Positions 9,231 to 17,903 of a stretch of DNA of 64,000 nt are shown piece by piece; position 1 is the stretch's first letter, and each line of letters begins with the position of its first letter. The notes below the pieces were generated by a model that saw only the letters and a list, made by a program, of their open reading frames with translations, made no database searches and was not told the DNA's origin. The DNA is from CTSoil-075 sp042610375 (lineage in GTDB: Bacteria; Bacillota; Negativicutes; DSM-13327). Location: positions 1 through 64,000 of the forward strand of contig NZ_JBGJZL010000002.1 of assembly GCF_042610375.1 (NCBI RefSeq), in the 5' to 3' direction. The position numbers and the translations under genes are program-made.

Positions 9231-10415
9231 GTGAAGGTTAGATTTTTTACTGCAGATTCGATACAAGATGCAATGGCGCAGGTGAAGAATGCTCTGGGGC
9301 GTGATGCAATTATTTTGCATACACGTACTTTTCGCAAAGGTGGCATTTTTGGATTTTTCGCGAAAGAAAAGGTAGAGGTGATGGCTGCTATTGATACACC
9401 TGTTGCTAATGTGAGTGAAAAACAAGTAGAACCAGCAACAGTACAACCAACAGTACAGCCTATAGTACAACCTAAAATAGATGTAGTCACACCAAATGTT
9501 CCCGTTCTTCCTATCATTGAAAAGAAAATTTCACAGCCACCAGATAAAGATGACAAAAATTTAGTTGCAGTGCAACGTGAACTGATGAATATGCGTACTC
9601 TATTAGAGCAAGTTTTACGTAAAGAATCACCTGAAGTTAAAAAGTCAGCAGTTCTTGATTTTTTAATTAATAATGATATTGAGCTCCATATTGCAGAAGA
9701 AATCATAAAGAGTATGCCCGTTGACAGTGAAAATGATGCTTTTGTTAGTTTAGAATTTAAAAAAATGATTTTAGAACAGATTAAAGAAAAATTACAGGGG
9801 ATTGAAGGAATTGAAGTTTCTGAAACGGGGAGAAAAATTGTTGCATTTATTGGACCAACAGGCGTTGGGAAGACAACAACTATTGCAAAGCTCGCCGCAA
9901 AATTTGCAATTCAAGACAAATATAGTGTTGCGCTAATCACAGCCGATACTTATCGCGTTTCTGCAGTTGAACAATTAAAAACATATTCAGATATTATGGG
10001 AATACCGATCCATGTTGTATATACTGCTGATGAACTTAAAAGAATTTTAGACTGTAATCAAGATAAACAGCTGATCTTAATTGATACAGCAGGCCGTAGT
10101 CCCCATAATCATGATCAGTTAGAAGAATTAGAAAATCTTTTAAAAATAGATGATACTATTGAAAAGCATTTAGTATTGAGTGCGACAACAAAATATAAAG
10201 ATGCGTTAGATATTGTGGAAAAATTTTCACGATGTTCACCATATAAAGTCATTTTTACTAAGCTTGATGAAGCTAGGAATGCTGGTACTATGATTAATCT
10301 TTTATATCAGACTCCGATTTCATTATCTTATATGACCAATGGGCAAAATGTTCCTGATGATATTGAATTGGTTGATGCTCAAAAATTAGAACAACTGATT
10401 TTTAAAGACGAATGA
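9231..10415 (+). CDS. flhF: Flagellar placement GTPase FlhF
   Basis: An SRP-type GTPase that sets flagellum position and number. The 394 residues divide into a basic N-domain (MKVRFFTADS), a variable Val/Gln/Pro-rich linker (residues about 68-85), a helical N-domain and the G domain from about residue 200. Visible G motifs are GPTGVGKTTT (about residue 207), DTYRVSAVEQL, DTAGRS and TKLDEA. The start codon is GTG, abutting the flhA stop. It overlaps flhG by 4 bases; FlhG is the ATPase that activates FlhF, so coupled synthesis fits. Confidence 0.95.
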   Translation: MKVRFFTADSIQDAMAQVKNALGRDAIILHTRTFRKGGIFGFFAKEKVEVMAAIDTPVANVSEKQVEPATVQPTVQPIVQPKIDVVTPNVPVLPIIEKKISQPPDKDDKNLVAVQRELMNMRTLLEQVLRKESPEVKKSAVLDFLINNDIELHIAEEIIKSMPVDSENDAFVSLEFKKMILEQIKEKLQGIEGIEVSETGRKIVAFIGPTGVGKTTTIAKLAAKFAIQDKYSVALITADTYRVSAVEQLKTYSDIMGIPIHVVYTADELKRILDCNQDKQLILIDTAGRSPHNHDQLEELENLLKIDDTIEKHLVLSATTKYKDALDIVEKFSRCSPYKVIFTKLDEARNAGTMINLLYQTPISLSYMTNGQNVPDDIELVDAQKLEQLIFKDE

Positions 10416-11302
10416 TGTGGGATCAAGCCGAAAAGTTACGGAAAATGGTGAAAGTTATCCCTAGCAAGCCACAAAGTGCAGTGATTAAAGCTAATCATAG
10501 TAAGGCACGTGTTATTGCAGTTACAAGTGGTAAAGGTGGGGTTGGCAAAACTAATTTTACTGTCAATTTAGCGATAGCATTAGCTAAATTGGAGAAAAAA
10601 GTATTAATTATTGATGCTGATTTGGGTATGGGTAATGTTGATGTGGTATTAGGTTGTTCTGCTCCATACAATATACTCCATTTATTGGAAGGTGGATTTT
10701 CCTTAAATGATATTATCATTGAAGGTCCTTTAGGAATAAAATTTATCGCAGGTGGGTCAGGGATACACAAATTGACTAACTTAACCAATTTACAATTGGC
10801 ACATATTGTTAATCAACTGACTCTATTAGATAATTGGGCTGAAATTATTTTGATTGATACTGGAGCTGGTATCAATCAAAATGTAATGAATTTTGTAATT
10901 GCAGCTGATGAAGTGATCATTGTTACGACTCCAGAACCTACTGCAATTACAGATGCCTATGCAATGATGAAGACTTTTGTACATCATCGTGGAACAGGAA
11001 TATTAAGGTTGGTTGTTAATCGTGTTGTTGAAGTAGATGAAGGTAAGATCGCAACTGATAAACTAGTTAAGGTTGCTTTGGATTTTTTAAATCTATCACT
11101 GACGAGTCTCGGCACGGTGTCTGAAGATAGTAATTTAATTCGAGCTGTAAAGAAGCAAATGCCTTTATTATTAGCATTTCCTACTACGATATCAGCACAT
11201 TGTATCGAAAAGATTGCTACTCGCTTATTGTATGGTAAAAATAGTAAAAGAAGTAATGGAATCAGAGGTTTTTTCGATAAATTAGTAGGATTAATGCAAT
11301 GA
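10412..11302 (+). CDS. flhG: MinD-like ATPase FlhG (YlxH)
   Basis: A 296-residue ParA/MinD-family ATPase. A basic N-terminal FlhF-activating segment containing DQAEKLRKMV precedes the deviant Walker A motif SGKGGVGKTN (residues about 40-49), the switch region DADLGMGNVD, Walker B-like ILIDTGAG and a C-terminal amphipathic membrane-targeting helix (about residues 277-295). FlhG regulates flagellar number together with FlhF and the C-ring. Two adjacent ATGs (10412 and 10415) are possible starts within the flhF stop region. Confidence 0.92.
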   Translation: MMWDQAEKLRKMVKVIPSKPQSAVIKANHSKARVIAVTSGKGGVGKTNFTVNLAIALAKLEKKVLIIDADLGMGNVDVVLGCSAPYNILHLLEGGFSLNDIIIEGPLGIKFIAGGSGIHKLTNLTNLQLAHIVNQLTLLDNWAEIILIDTGAGINQNVMNFVIAADEVIIVTTPEPTAITDAYAMMKTFVHHRGTGILRLVVNRVVEVDEGKIATDKLVKVALDFLNLSLTSLGTVSEDSNLIRAVKKQMPLLLAFPTTISAHCIEKIATRLLYGKNSKRSNGIRGFFDKLVGLMQ

Positions 11303-11305
11303 GTT

Positions 11306-11986
11306 ATGGATAGTAAAGGAGGGGAATCGTTTATTACAGTGGAAAATTTTTTTAGAGTTAATCAGCGATTGGAAATTAGGTTATCGAAAAATATAAAAGA
11401 TCAACAGTATACGAGTCGCATTGAGGAAATTATACATAATCATATGATCATTGCGATGCCTATGAAAAAAGGTTATCCTGTCTTTCATGAAAGAGGTAGC
11501 ATATTTTATGGTAAGGTTTTTGATGGAAGAGGAGCTTATTCTTTTAAAAGTAATTTTGTAGATCGAAAAATGACTCCTTTACCAATATGGATTGTAACGA
11601 TGCCTTTTGATATTGTTAAAACTCAGCAACGATCGTTCGTTCGTTTTAATGTTCCGCTACCTGTGGAGATCGAATATCCAGCAGATAATGAGCAAAATGA
11701 AGTGATATCGATTAAAGCAGTGACAAAAGATTTGAGTGCTGGTGGTTTATGTGTCATCTGTGACCAGACGATAAAAGTGGGGAAACAAGTTAACTTATTA
11801 CTAGATTTTCCTGATCTTGGAATTTTTCAGGTCGACGGAGAAGTTGTTCGAATGAATCAGCCTCAAGAAGATCGGAAACTATATTGGATTAGTATTAAAT
11901 TTGTAGGTGTTCATGAGGCGATTCGTGATAAAATAAGTAAATTCATTTTTAAGAAACAATTGGAACAGCGCCAAAAAGGATTATGA
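11306..11986 (+). CDS. YcgR-type PilZ domain protein
   Basis: A flagellar-brake type protein: an N-terminal YcgR/PilZN domain (about residues 15-100) and a C-terminal PilZ domain with the c-di-GMP signature RSFVR and DLSAGG. By family, c-di-GMP binding lets it act on the motor or stator and slow swimming. The start is doubtful: ATG at 11306 lacks a ribosome binding site, while the only good site (AGGAGG at 11317-11322) sits 10 bases before an ATT at 11333 and 16 before a GTG at 11339. An ATT start would give a typical N-terminus. It lies between flhG and cheB. Confidence 0.85.
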   Translation: MDSKGGESFITVENFFRVNQRLEIRLSKNIKDQQYTSRIEEIIHNHMIIAMPMKKGYPVFHERGSIFYGKVFDGRGAYSFKSNFVDRKMTPLPIWIVTMPFDIVKTQQRSFVRFNVPLPVEIEYPADNEQNEVISIKAVTKDLSAGGLCVICDQTIKVGKQVNLLLDFPDLGIFQVDGEVVRMNQPQEDRKLYWISIKFVGVHEAIRDKISKFIFKKQLEQRQKGL

Positions 11987-12009
11987 CTTAGGGGAGGTAG
12001 GGTGATAGC

Positions 12010-13053
12010 ATGATAAAAATATTAATTGTTGATGATTCTGCTTTTATGCGAAAGCTATTATCTGACTTATTTTCCGCTGAACCCGATTTTGTCGTCATTG
12101 ACACAGCACGTAATGGTATGGATGCTGTGAATAAAGTTAAACAATTAAAACCTGATTTAATTACAATGGATGTTGAAATGCCAATCATGGATGGCATAAA
12201 ATCTTTAGAAGTTATTATGAAAGAGACGCCAACACCAGTATTGATGATTAGTAGTTTAACACGTGACGGTGCAGAGGCGACAATACGTGCTTTAGAGCTA
12301 GGTGCTGTGGACTTTGTTGCTAAAACAGCTGGAATCATGTCGAGTATTGCTGGTATTAGTAATGAAATATTAACTAAAAGCCGAGCTGCAGTTCATGCAA
12401 AAATTTTTAGGCTTGTTGAAAAAACAGCTAAAGTGTTACCGGCGATTAAACCGATTGCATATACCCCTATATCGCCTGGTGATGAAAGGATCTTAGCGAT
12501 TGGAACATCCACGGGTGGACCGCGAGCCTTGCAAGAAATTATCACAAAATTACCAGGTGATTTGCCTTGTGGCGTAGTAATTGTACAGCATATGCCGCCA
12601 GGATTCACTAAATCTTTATCGGATCGTTTGAACTCATTATCAGCATTAACTGTAAAGGAAGCTGAACATAATGATGTAATACGCCCTGGTTTAGTCTTAA
12701 TTGCTCCTGGTGATTATCACATGGAAATAGGGCGCGAAGGCAATAAGAAAGTAATAAAATTAAATCAAGATCCTCCTATTGGAGGACATCGGCCCGCAGT
12801 AGATCCCATGTTTCAATCGGTTGCTAAGGTTTATGGACACCGAATTGTAGGTGTCATTCTTACCGGTATGGGTCACGATGGGGCCAAAGGCATAAAAGCG
12901 ATTAAAGAGCAACAAGGTTATACGATTGCTGAAGATCAATCAACAGCAGTAGTTTTTGGGATGCCGAAGTCAGCCATTGAATTAGGTGTAGTGGATAAGG
13001 TAGTTCCCCTTCCAGCAATTGCTGCAGAAATTGTCAAAGCCGTTATTAAATAA
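12010..13053 (+). CDS. cheB: Protein-glutamate methylesterase/deamidase CheB
   Basis: A 347-residue receiver-methylesterase. The receiver has phospho-acceptor D54 in TMDVEMPIMDG. The catalytic domain shows the Ser-His-Asp triad in GTSTGGPRAL, VQHMPPGFT and GMGHDGAKG. CheB removes methyl groups from chemoreceptors and deamidates receptor glutamines after phosphorylation by CheA. A GGGAGG site precedes the ATG by 13 bases. No cheR lies in this window, so the opposing methyltransferase must be encoded elsewhere. cheA starts 17 bases downstream. Confidence 0.95.
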   Translation: MIKILIVDDSAFMRKLLSDLFSAEPDFVVIDTARNGMDAVNKVKQLKPDLITMDVEMPIMDGIKSLEVIMKETPTPVLMISSLTRDGAEATIRALELGAVDFVAKTAGIMSSIAGISNEILTKSRAAVHAKIFRLVEKTAKVLPAIKPIAYTPISPGDERILAIGTSTGGPRALQEIITKLPGDLPCGVVIVQHMPPGFTKSLSDRLNSLSALTVKEAEHNDVIRPGLVLIAPGDYHMEIGREGNKKVIKLNQDPPIGGHRPAVDPMFQSVAKVYGHRIVGVILTGMGHDGAKGIKAIKEQQGYTIAEDQSTAVVFGMPKSAIELGVVDKVVPLPAIAAEIVKAVIK

Positions 13054-13070
13054 ATGTGGAGGCGACGATT

Positions 13071-15137
13071 ATGGATACAAATCAATACATGGGAATGTTT
13101 CTAGAGGAATCTCGAGAACATTTACAAAATTTGAATAGTTGTGTATTGGACTTAGAGAATGCTCCTGATAACTTATCAGTACTTGGTGAAATATTTCGTA
13201 GTGCTCATACCATTAAAGGCATGTCAGCAACAATGGGGTTTACAACAATTGCAGAACTAACTCATGAGATGGAAAATATTCTTGATATGTTGCGTAAAAG
13301 TCAATTGCAAGCAAATCCTGAGATTATTAACACCATCTTTAAATGTGTTGATACATTAGAACAATTGGTGGAAAGTGTTGCTACAAACAGCGAAAGCTCA
13401 ATTGATAGTAAACCTTTAATTGCTAAACTTAAAGCACTTGCGAAAGGCGAACCTGTGCAGAGTTCTGTGATTGAAACAAAGCCTAAGAATGCAGCGGTAC
13501 AGCCTTCAACGATAGAGTTGAGTGAGACTGAATTATCTGTTGTTACTAAAGCCCAAACTCAAGGTTTGAGAACCTATGAAATACATATCTATTTACGTGA
13601 AGGCTGCCTTTTAAAATCAGCTCGATCTTATATGGTGATGAATGCCCTTGATGAAATTGGTGAAGTGATAAAAACCATTCCAGTCGTTGAGGATTTAGAA
13701 AAAGAAAAATTTGATCTTAGTTTTCAGGCGATCCTTATTACAGGCAGTGATGTGGAAAAGATAGAACAAACAGTTCTATCAATTTCAGAGATTGACAAAG
13801 CTGTTGTTGTCCCATATGTAATTTCTGAAGTTCCTACTATAAATGAAGAGCAGCAAGTTACTGTGTCTGCAAATGAGAAAATTGTGTCAACCAATAATGC
13901 TGTCTCTGCATCTACGCCTATCTCTGCACCTACGCCTGTCGTTGCGCCTACTCCGATGGCGATCAGTGGTGATAAAAAAAATAAAAGTGGTCAGTCTGTG
14001 CGGGTCGATATTGATAAATTAGATGCTTTATTAAATCTTGTTGGAGAACTTGTCATCAATAAAACCAGGTTGGAGCAAATTGGTCTTACTCATAAATTAA
14101 CAGATCTAGTTGAAACGATTGAACAAATGGATCGTGTGACGACTGATTTACAAAGTGTAGTGATGAAGGTACGAATGGTTCCTGTAGGACAGGTATTTAA
14201 TCGCTTTCCACGAATGGTACGTGATCTGTCCCATGGACTGGGTAAAGAAATTAACCTAATTATTCAAGGCGAAGAAACAGAATTGGATCGTACTGTAATT
14301 GATGAAATTGGTGATCCATTAGTTCATTTGTTACGCAATTCCATTGATCATGGTATTGAAAAACCTGAAGAAAGACAAGCTAAAGGGAAAAATCCTATTG
14401 GTGAAGTCCGCTTGATTGCTCGTCATGAAGGTAATAATGTTATTATTATGGTTGAGGATGACGGAAAAGGTATTAATCCAGATATTATTAAAGGAATTGC
14501 TGTGAAAAAAGGGCTCATTACTCAGGCTGAAGCTGATAAAATGGATGCTAACGAAGCTGTTAAATTAGTATTTATGCCAGGCTTTTCAACGGCTGAAGTT
14601 GTCACAGATGTATCAGGGCGAGGCGTTGGTATGGACGCTGTAAAAAATAAAATTGAATCTCTTGGTGGGATGGTTGATGTTGAAACCAAAATTAATGAAG
14701 GTAGTAAATTTAAGATTCGTTTACCTTTAACGTTAGCTATTATTCAGGCATTGCTGGTTAATATTTCCGAGGAAATTTATGCTATTCCTTTAGGATCAAT
14801 TGATAGTACAATTAATATTAAGTCCACAGATATCAAAACCGTGCAAAACAAAGAAGTGATTTTACTAAGGGGCCAAATTATTCCAATTGTTCGTTTGGCA
14901 AAAATGTTAAATACTCCTGAAGCTGAACAACAAGATCAAGAAGAATTATTTGTTGTTATTGTACATATTGGTGAATTAAAAGCTGGATTTATTGTTGATA
15001 ATTTGATCGGTCAGCAAGAAATTGTTATTAAATCCTTAGGGAAACTTTTAGCAGGCATCAAAGTGATTGCTGGTGCAACTATTTTGGGTAATGGTCAAGT
15101 GGCACTTATTTTAGATATTGCTTCATTGATTCAATAA
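13071..15137 (+). CDS. cheA: Chemotaxis histidine kinase CheA
   Basis: A 688-residue kinase. The P1 HPt domain has H46 in SAHTIKGM. A P2 CheY/CheB-docking domain follows (about 170-260), then a Pro/Thr linker, the P3 dimerisation helices (about 320-370), the P4 ATPase with HLLRNSIDHGIE, EDDGKGI and GRGVGMD, and the P5 CheW-like domain. The ATG at 13071 is chosen because GTGGAGGCG is its ribosome binding site; an in-frame GTG at 13056 is part of that site. CheA passes phosphate to CheY and CheB of this operon. Confidence 0.96.
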   Translation: MDTNQYMGMFLEESREHLQNLNSCVLDLENAPDNLSVLGEIFRSAHTIKGMSATMGFTTIAELTHEMENILDMLRKSQLQANPEIINTIFKCVDTLEQLVESVATNSESSIDSKPLIAKLKALAKGEPVQSSVIETKPKNAAVQPSTIELSETELSVVTKAQTQGLRTYEIHIYLREGCLLKSARSYMVMNALDEIGEVIKTIPVVEDLEKEKFDLSFQAILITGSDVEKIEQTVLSISEIDKAVVVPYVISEVPTINEEQQVTVSANEKIVSTNNAVSASTPISAPTPVVAPTPMAISGDKKNKSGQSVRVDIDKLDALLNLVGELVINKTRLEQIGLTHKLTDLVETIEQMDRVTTDLQSVVMKVRMVPVGQVFNRFPRMVRDLSHGLGKEINLIIQGEETELDRTVIDEIGDPLVHLLRNSIDHGIEKPEERQAKGKNPIGEVRLIARHEGNNVIIMVEDDGKGINPDIIKGIAVKKGLITQAEADKMDANEAVKLVFMPGFSTAEVVTDVSGRGVGMDAVKNKIESLGGMVDVETKINEGSKFKIRLPLTLAIIQALLVNISEEIYAIPLGSIDSTINIKSTDIKTVQNKEVILLRGQIIPIVRLAKMLNTPEAEQQDQEELFVVIVHIGELKAGFIVDNLIGQQEIVIKSLGKLLAGIKVIAGATILGNGQVALILDIASLIQ

Positions 15138-15151
15138 GGAGGTAATGATAG

Positions 15152-15616
15152 ATGTTAGAGCAAGAATATGCAAATCGTGAAATACAATTAGTCATTTTTA
15201 AATTAGGAAAAGAAGAATATGGTGTAAGTATTTTACAAGTCCAGGAAATTAAGCGTATTACTGAAATTACTCGAGTACCTCATACTCCTGAATATATTAA
15301 AGGTGTCATTAATTTACGCGGCAGTGTATTGCCAGTGATTGATTTAAAAAGACGTCTTAATTTACCTCAGCAGGAGTTGACAGAAAATACACGAATTATT
15401 ATTGTAAAAGTGAAAGAAATATCAGTGGGTATGATTGTTGATGCTGTATCAGAAGTCATGACAATCAATCAAGAAAATATTGATTCTCCTGATGTTGTTG
15501 CTGGTAGTGTCTCCGCTAATTATCTAAGCGGAGTTGGAAAATTAGAAAATAGATTACTTATTTTATTGAACTTAGAAGAAATAACTGGAATCGGTCAAGA
15601 AGCAACTCCCGCATAG
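15152..15616 (+). CDS. cheW: Chemotaxis coupling protein CheW
   Basis: A 154-residue CheW SH3-like double barrel that links receptors to CheA. Family hallmarks are EYGVSILQVQEIKRI, the arginine region TRVPHTPEYIKGVINLRG, and DLKRRL. An AAGGAGG site precedes the ATG. It lies 14 bases after cheA and before cheC, matching the Bacillus cheA-cheW-cheC-cheD order. No unusual changes are seen. Confidence 0.95.
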   Translation: MLEQEYANREIQLVIFKLGKEEYGVSILQVQEIKRITEITRVPHTPEYIKGVINLRGSVLPVIDLKRRLNLPQQELTENTRIIIVKVKEISVGMIVDAVSEVMTINQENIDSPDVVAGSVSANYLSGVGKLENRLLILLNLEEITGIGQEATPA

Positions 15617-15653
15617 CTGACCTAACATGAGTTTATAAAAAGAGGTGGATATA

Positions 15654-16274
15654 TTGTCCGAGGAAATTTTAAATTTATCCTTAATACAGTTGGATGCTTT
15701 AAAAGAAATTGGTAATGTGGGTGCTGGTAACTCAGCTACGGCCTTATCACAACTGATCAATCGTAAAATTGACATGACAGTACCACAAATTGCAATTATG
15801 CCACTTGGCGATGTGCCAGATGTAGTGGGTGGTCCTGACGCAATGGTTGCGGGTGTATTTTTACGCGTATATGGTCCTGCGCCAAGCAGTATTTTGTTTT
15901 TATTACCACGAGACAGTGCCTTTTCTTTAGTTGATATGCTCATGGGACGGGAGCAGGGGCATACCACTTCCCTTAGTTCGATGGATGAATCAGCCTTAAT
16001 GGAAATCGGTAATATCCTAGCAGGAGCATACTTAAATGCCCTATCTCACTTTACAAAATTGACTTTGTTACCATCAATTCCTGCCTTGGCAATGGATATG
16101 GCTGGAGCCCTTTTAAGCGTTATTTTAATTCAATTAGGTGAAATGGGTGACCATGCCCTTGTAATTGAGACTGAATTCACAACAGAAAATGACGGTGTAA
16201 AAGGACATTTTTTCTTGATTCCTGATCCTGGTTCCTTAAATACTATTTTAGCGGCAATAGGGGTGAAGGAATAA
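15654..16274 (+). CDS. cheC: CheY-P phosphatase CheC
   Basis: A 206-residue CheC with both phosphatase sites: E18/N21 in KEIGNVGAGN and E117/N120 in MEIGNILAG. CheC dephosphorylates CheY-P and is stimulated by CheD. The start is set at TTG 15654, following the AAGAGGTGG site; an in-frame GTG at 15645 lies within that site. FliY upstream carries the same type of phosphatase module, so this organism has two CheY-P sinks, as B. subtilis does. Its stop overlaps the cheD ATG (TAATG). Confidence 0.93.
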   Translation: MSEEILNLSLIQLDALKEIGNVGAGNSATALSQLINRKIDMTVPQIAIMPLGDVPDVVGGPDAMVAGVFLRVYGPAPSSILFLLPRDSAFSLVDMLMGREQGHTTSLSSMDESALMEIGNILAGAYLNALSHFTKLTLLPSIPALAMDMAGALLSVILIQLGEMGDHALVIETEFTTENDGVKGHFFLIPDPGSLNTILAAIGVKE

Positions 16275-16759
16275 TGTCAGAACTAATTAAAGTAGGAATG
16301 GCTGACTATAAAACTGGTCGTAATCCCAATAGTCTCATTAGCTATGGGCTCGGTTCTTGTGTTGGTATTGCACTATATGATTCATTTAATAAAATTGGTG
16401 GACTTGCTCATATTATGCTACCCGATAGTACACAAGCTCGTTCAGCAGAAAATCCTGCTAAATTTGCCAATACGGCTCTCCCTCTCATGTTAGATGATAT
16501 GATTAAAATGGGCGCTAGCAAAGGCCGGATTATTGCGAAAATTGCTGGTGGCGCTCAGATGTTTACTTTTGCAAATGCCACAGATGTGATGCGCGTTGGT
16601 GAACGTAATGCAGAAGCAGTAAGAATATTATTAAAAAAAATGGATATTAGAGTCATTGCTGATGATACAGGTGGAAATTATGGCCGAACTGTGGAGCTTC
16701 GATTAGATACAGGAATTTATCGCGTAAGAACGATTGCTCAAGGCGAAAAAGAATTATAA
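16274..16759 (+). CDS. cheD: Chemoreceptor glutamine deamidase CheD
   Basis: A 161-residue CheD. The catalytic pair is C29 (YGLGSCVGI) and H46 (GGLAHIMLP), at the spacing seen in characterised CheD; the third polar residue, usually Thr, is Ser23 here. GGAQMF, another family motif, is present. CheD deamidates receptor glutamines and, bound to CheC, is held away from receptors as part of adaptation feedback. It is translationally coupled to cheC. Confidence 0.95.
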   Translation: MSELIKVGMADYKTGRNPNSLISYGLGSCVGIALYDSFNKIGGLAHIMLPDSTQARSAENPAKFANTALPLMLDDMIKMGASKGRIIAKIAGGAQMFTFANATDVMRVGERNAEAVRILLKKMDIRVIADDTGGNYGRTVELRLDTGIYRVRTIAQGEKEL

Positions 16760-16774
16760 TCAGGGGGGGATAGA

Positions 16775-17092
16775 GTGCTTAAGCTACGTATTGCTTTGTG
16801 CTTAGCGCTAGTCGTTGGTACCCTGACACTAACAAATGGTATTTTATATGGTGCTAGGCTTACGACTATTATTTATCGTGTACTCATTTCACTGATTGTT
16901 TTTGGTATTGCAGGTTATTTCTTAGGTTTTGTAGGTGAAAAGTTTTTTAAAGAACTATTATTGAAATACACCCCCCAAGAACAACATATTGATGTTGTTA
17001 GCCAACAAGAACAAATTGAGGATCTGCCGTCCGAAAATGCATTTAGTCCGTTTACATCTGAAAATTTTGAACAGATATCGCGCCCCAAATAA
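16775..17092 (+). CDS. Small two-span membrane protein, unknown function
   Basis: A 105-residue protein with two predicted membrane helices (about residues 5-25 and 34-56) and an acidic, Gln-rich cytoplasmic tail. The start is GTG after a GGGGGGGA site. I do not recognise a named family. Its position between cheD and the motility sigma factor, with 15 and 31 base gaps, implies co-expression with the motility genes, perhaps a membrane-linked accessory factor (inference only). Confidence 0.7.
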   Translation: MLKLRIALCLALVVGTLTLTNGILYGARLTTIIYRVLISLIVFGIAGYFLGFVGEKFFKELLLKYTPQEQHIDVVSQQEQIEDLPSENAFSPFTSENFEQISRPK

Positions 17093-17123
17093 TGGTGTAT
17101 GCGGAGGTTGGGGGTACTGAAAT

Positions 17124-17882
17124 ATGACAGAAAATAACCAGTCGCAAATCGATGAAATTACGAATTTATGGTTAACATATCAACAAAGTAAAAAAACTCA
17201 AATACGTGAAAAAATAATTGAACATTATTTATCATTGGTGAAGTTGGTTGCCAGTCGTTTGGCAATGAGTTTACCCCAACATGTAGATAAAGATGATTTA
17301 ATTAGCAATGGTTTTTTTGGTTTACTTGATGCCATTGAAAAATATGACCATGGACGAGGCATCAAGTTTGAAACCTATGCAGTAGTTCGTATTAGAGGAG
17401 CAATGCTTGATGCGATAAGGTCTCAAGATTGGGTACCGACAAGTGTTAGACAAAAAGCCAAACAATATGAGCAAGCCATTGCCCAATTAGAAAATCAGCT
17501 AGGTCGTTCAGCGACAGATGAAGAAGTTGCAGCAGAATTAGGGATTAGTACTAGTGAGTTATATACATTGATAAATCAGCTTAATGCGAGTACAATTATA
17601 CCTTTGGAAGATTTCACTAAAATCGAAACATCATCTAATCATTTAGTAAATCCATCAGATCATATTGAGGTTGAAGAGGTAAAGCAAGCTTTAGCTAAAG
17701 CCATTGATAAATTACCTGAAAAAGAAAAACTTGTTGTTTCTTTATATTATTATGAGGGATTGACACTTAAAGAAATCAGTTTAATTTTAAAATTATCTGA
17801 AGCACGCATCTCTCAACTTCATACTAAATCAATTTTTAGATTACGAGGGGCGCTATCACGGATTAAGTCAAGTTTTATTTGA
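17124..17882 (+). CDS. sigD: Motility RNA polymerase sigma factor (SigD/FliA)
   Basis: A 252-residue sigma-28 family factor. Region 2 reads LVKLVASRLAMSLPQHVDKDDL and the DAIEKYDHGRGIKFETYAVVRIRGA stretch; region 3 has DWVPTSVRQKA; region 4 has LTLKEISLILKLSEARISQLHTKS. These are typical SigD/FliA sequences. It drives late flagellar and chemotaxis genes. As in Bacillus it is encoded near the end of the fla/che operon, so its own level depends on transcription across the long operon. No FlgM lies in the window. Confidence 0.95.
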   Translation: MTENNQSQIDEITNLWLTYQQSKKTQIREKIIEHYLSLVKLVASRLAMSLPQHVDKDDLISNGFFGLLDAIEKYDHGRGIKFETYAVVRIRGAMLDAIRSQDWVPTSVRQKAKQYEQAIAQLENQLGRSATDEEVAAELGISTSELYTLINQLNASTIIPLEDFTKIETSSNHLVNPSDHIEVEEVKQALAKAIDKLPEKEKLVVSLYYYEGLTLKEISLILKLSEARISQLHTKSIFRLRGALSRIKSSFI

Positions 17883-17903
17883 ATTTTTTGAAGAGGGGGA
17901 GGG

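Noticed and set aside
9122..9706. 194-codon minus-strand frame over the flhA-flhF junction
   Set aside because: Low-complexity Ser/Thr/Cys translation mirrors the coding strand; no ribosome binding site.
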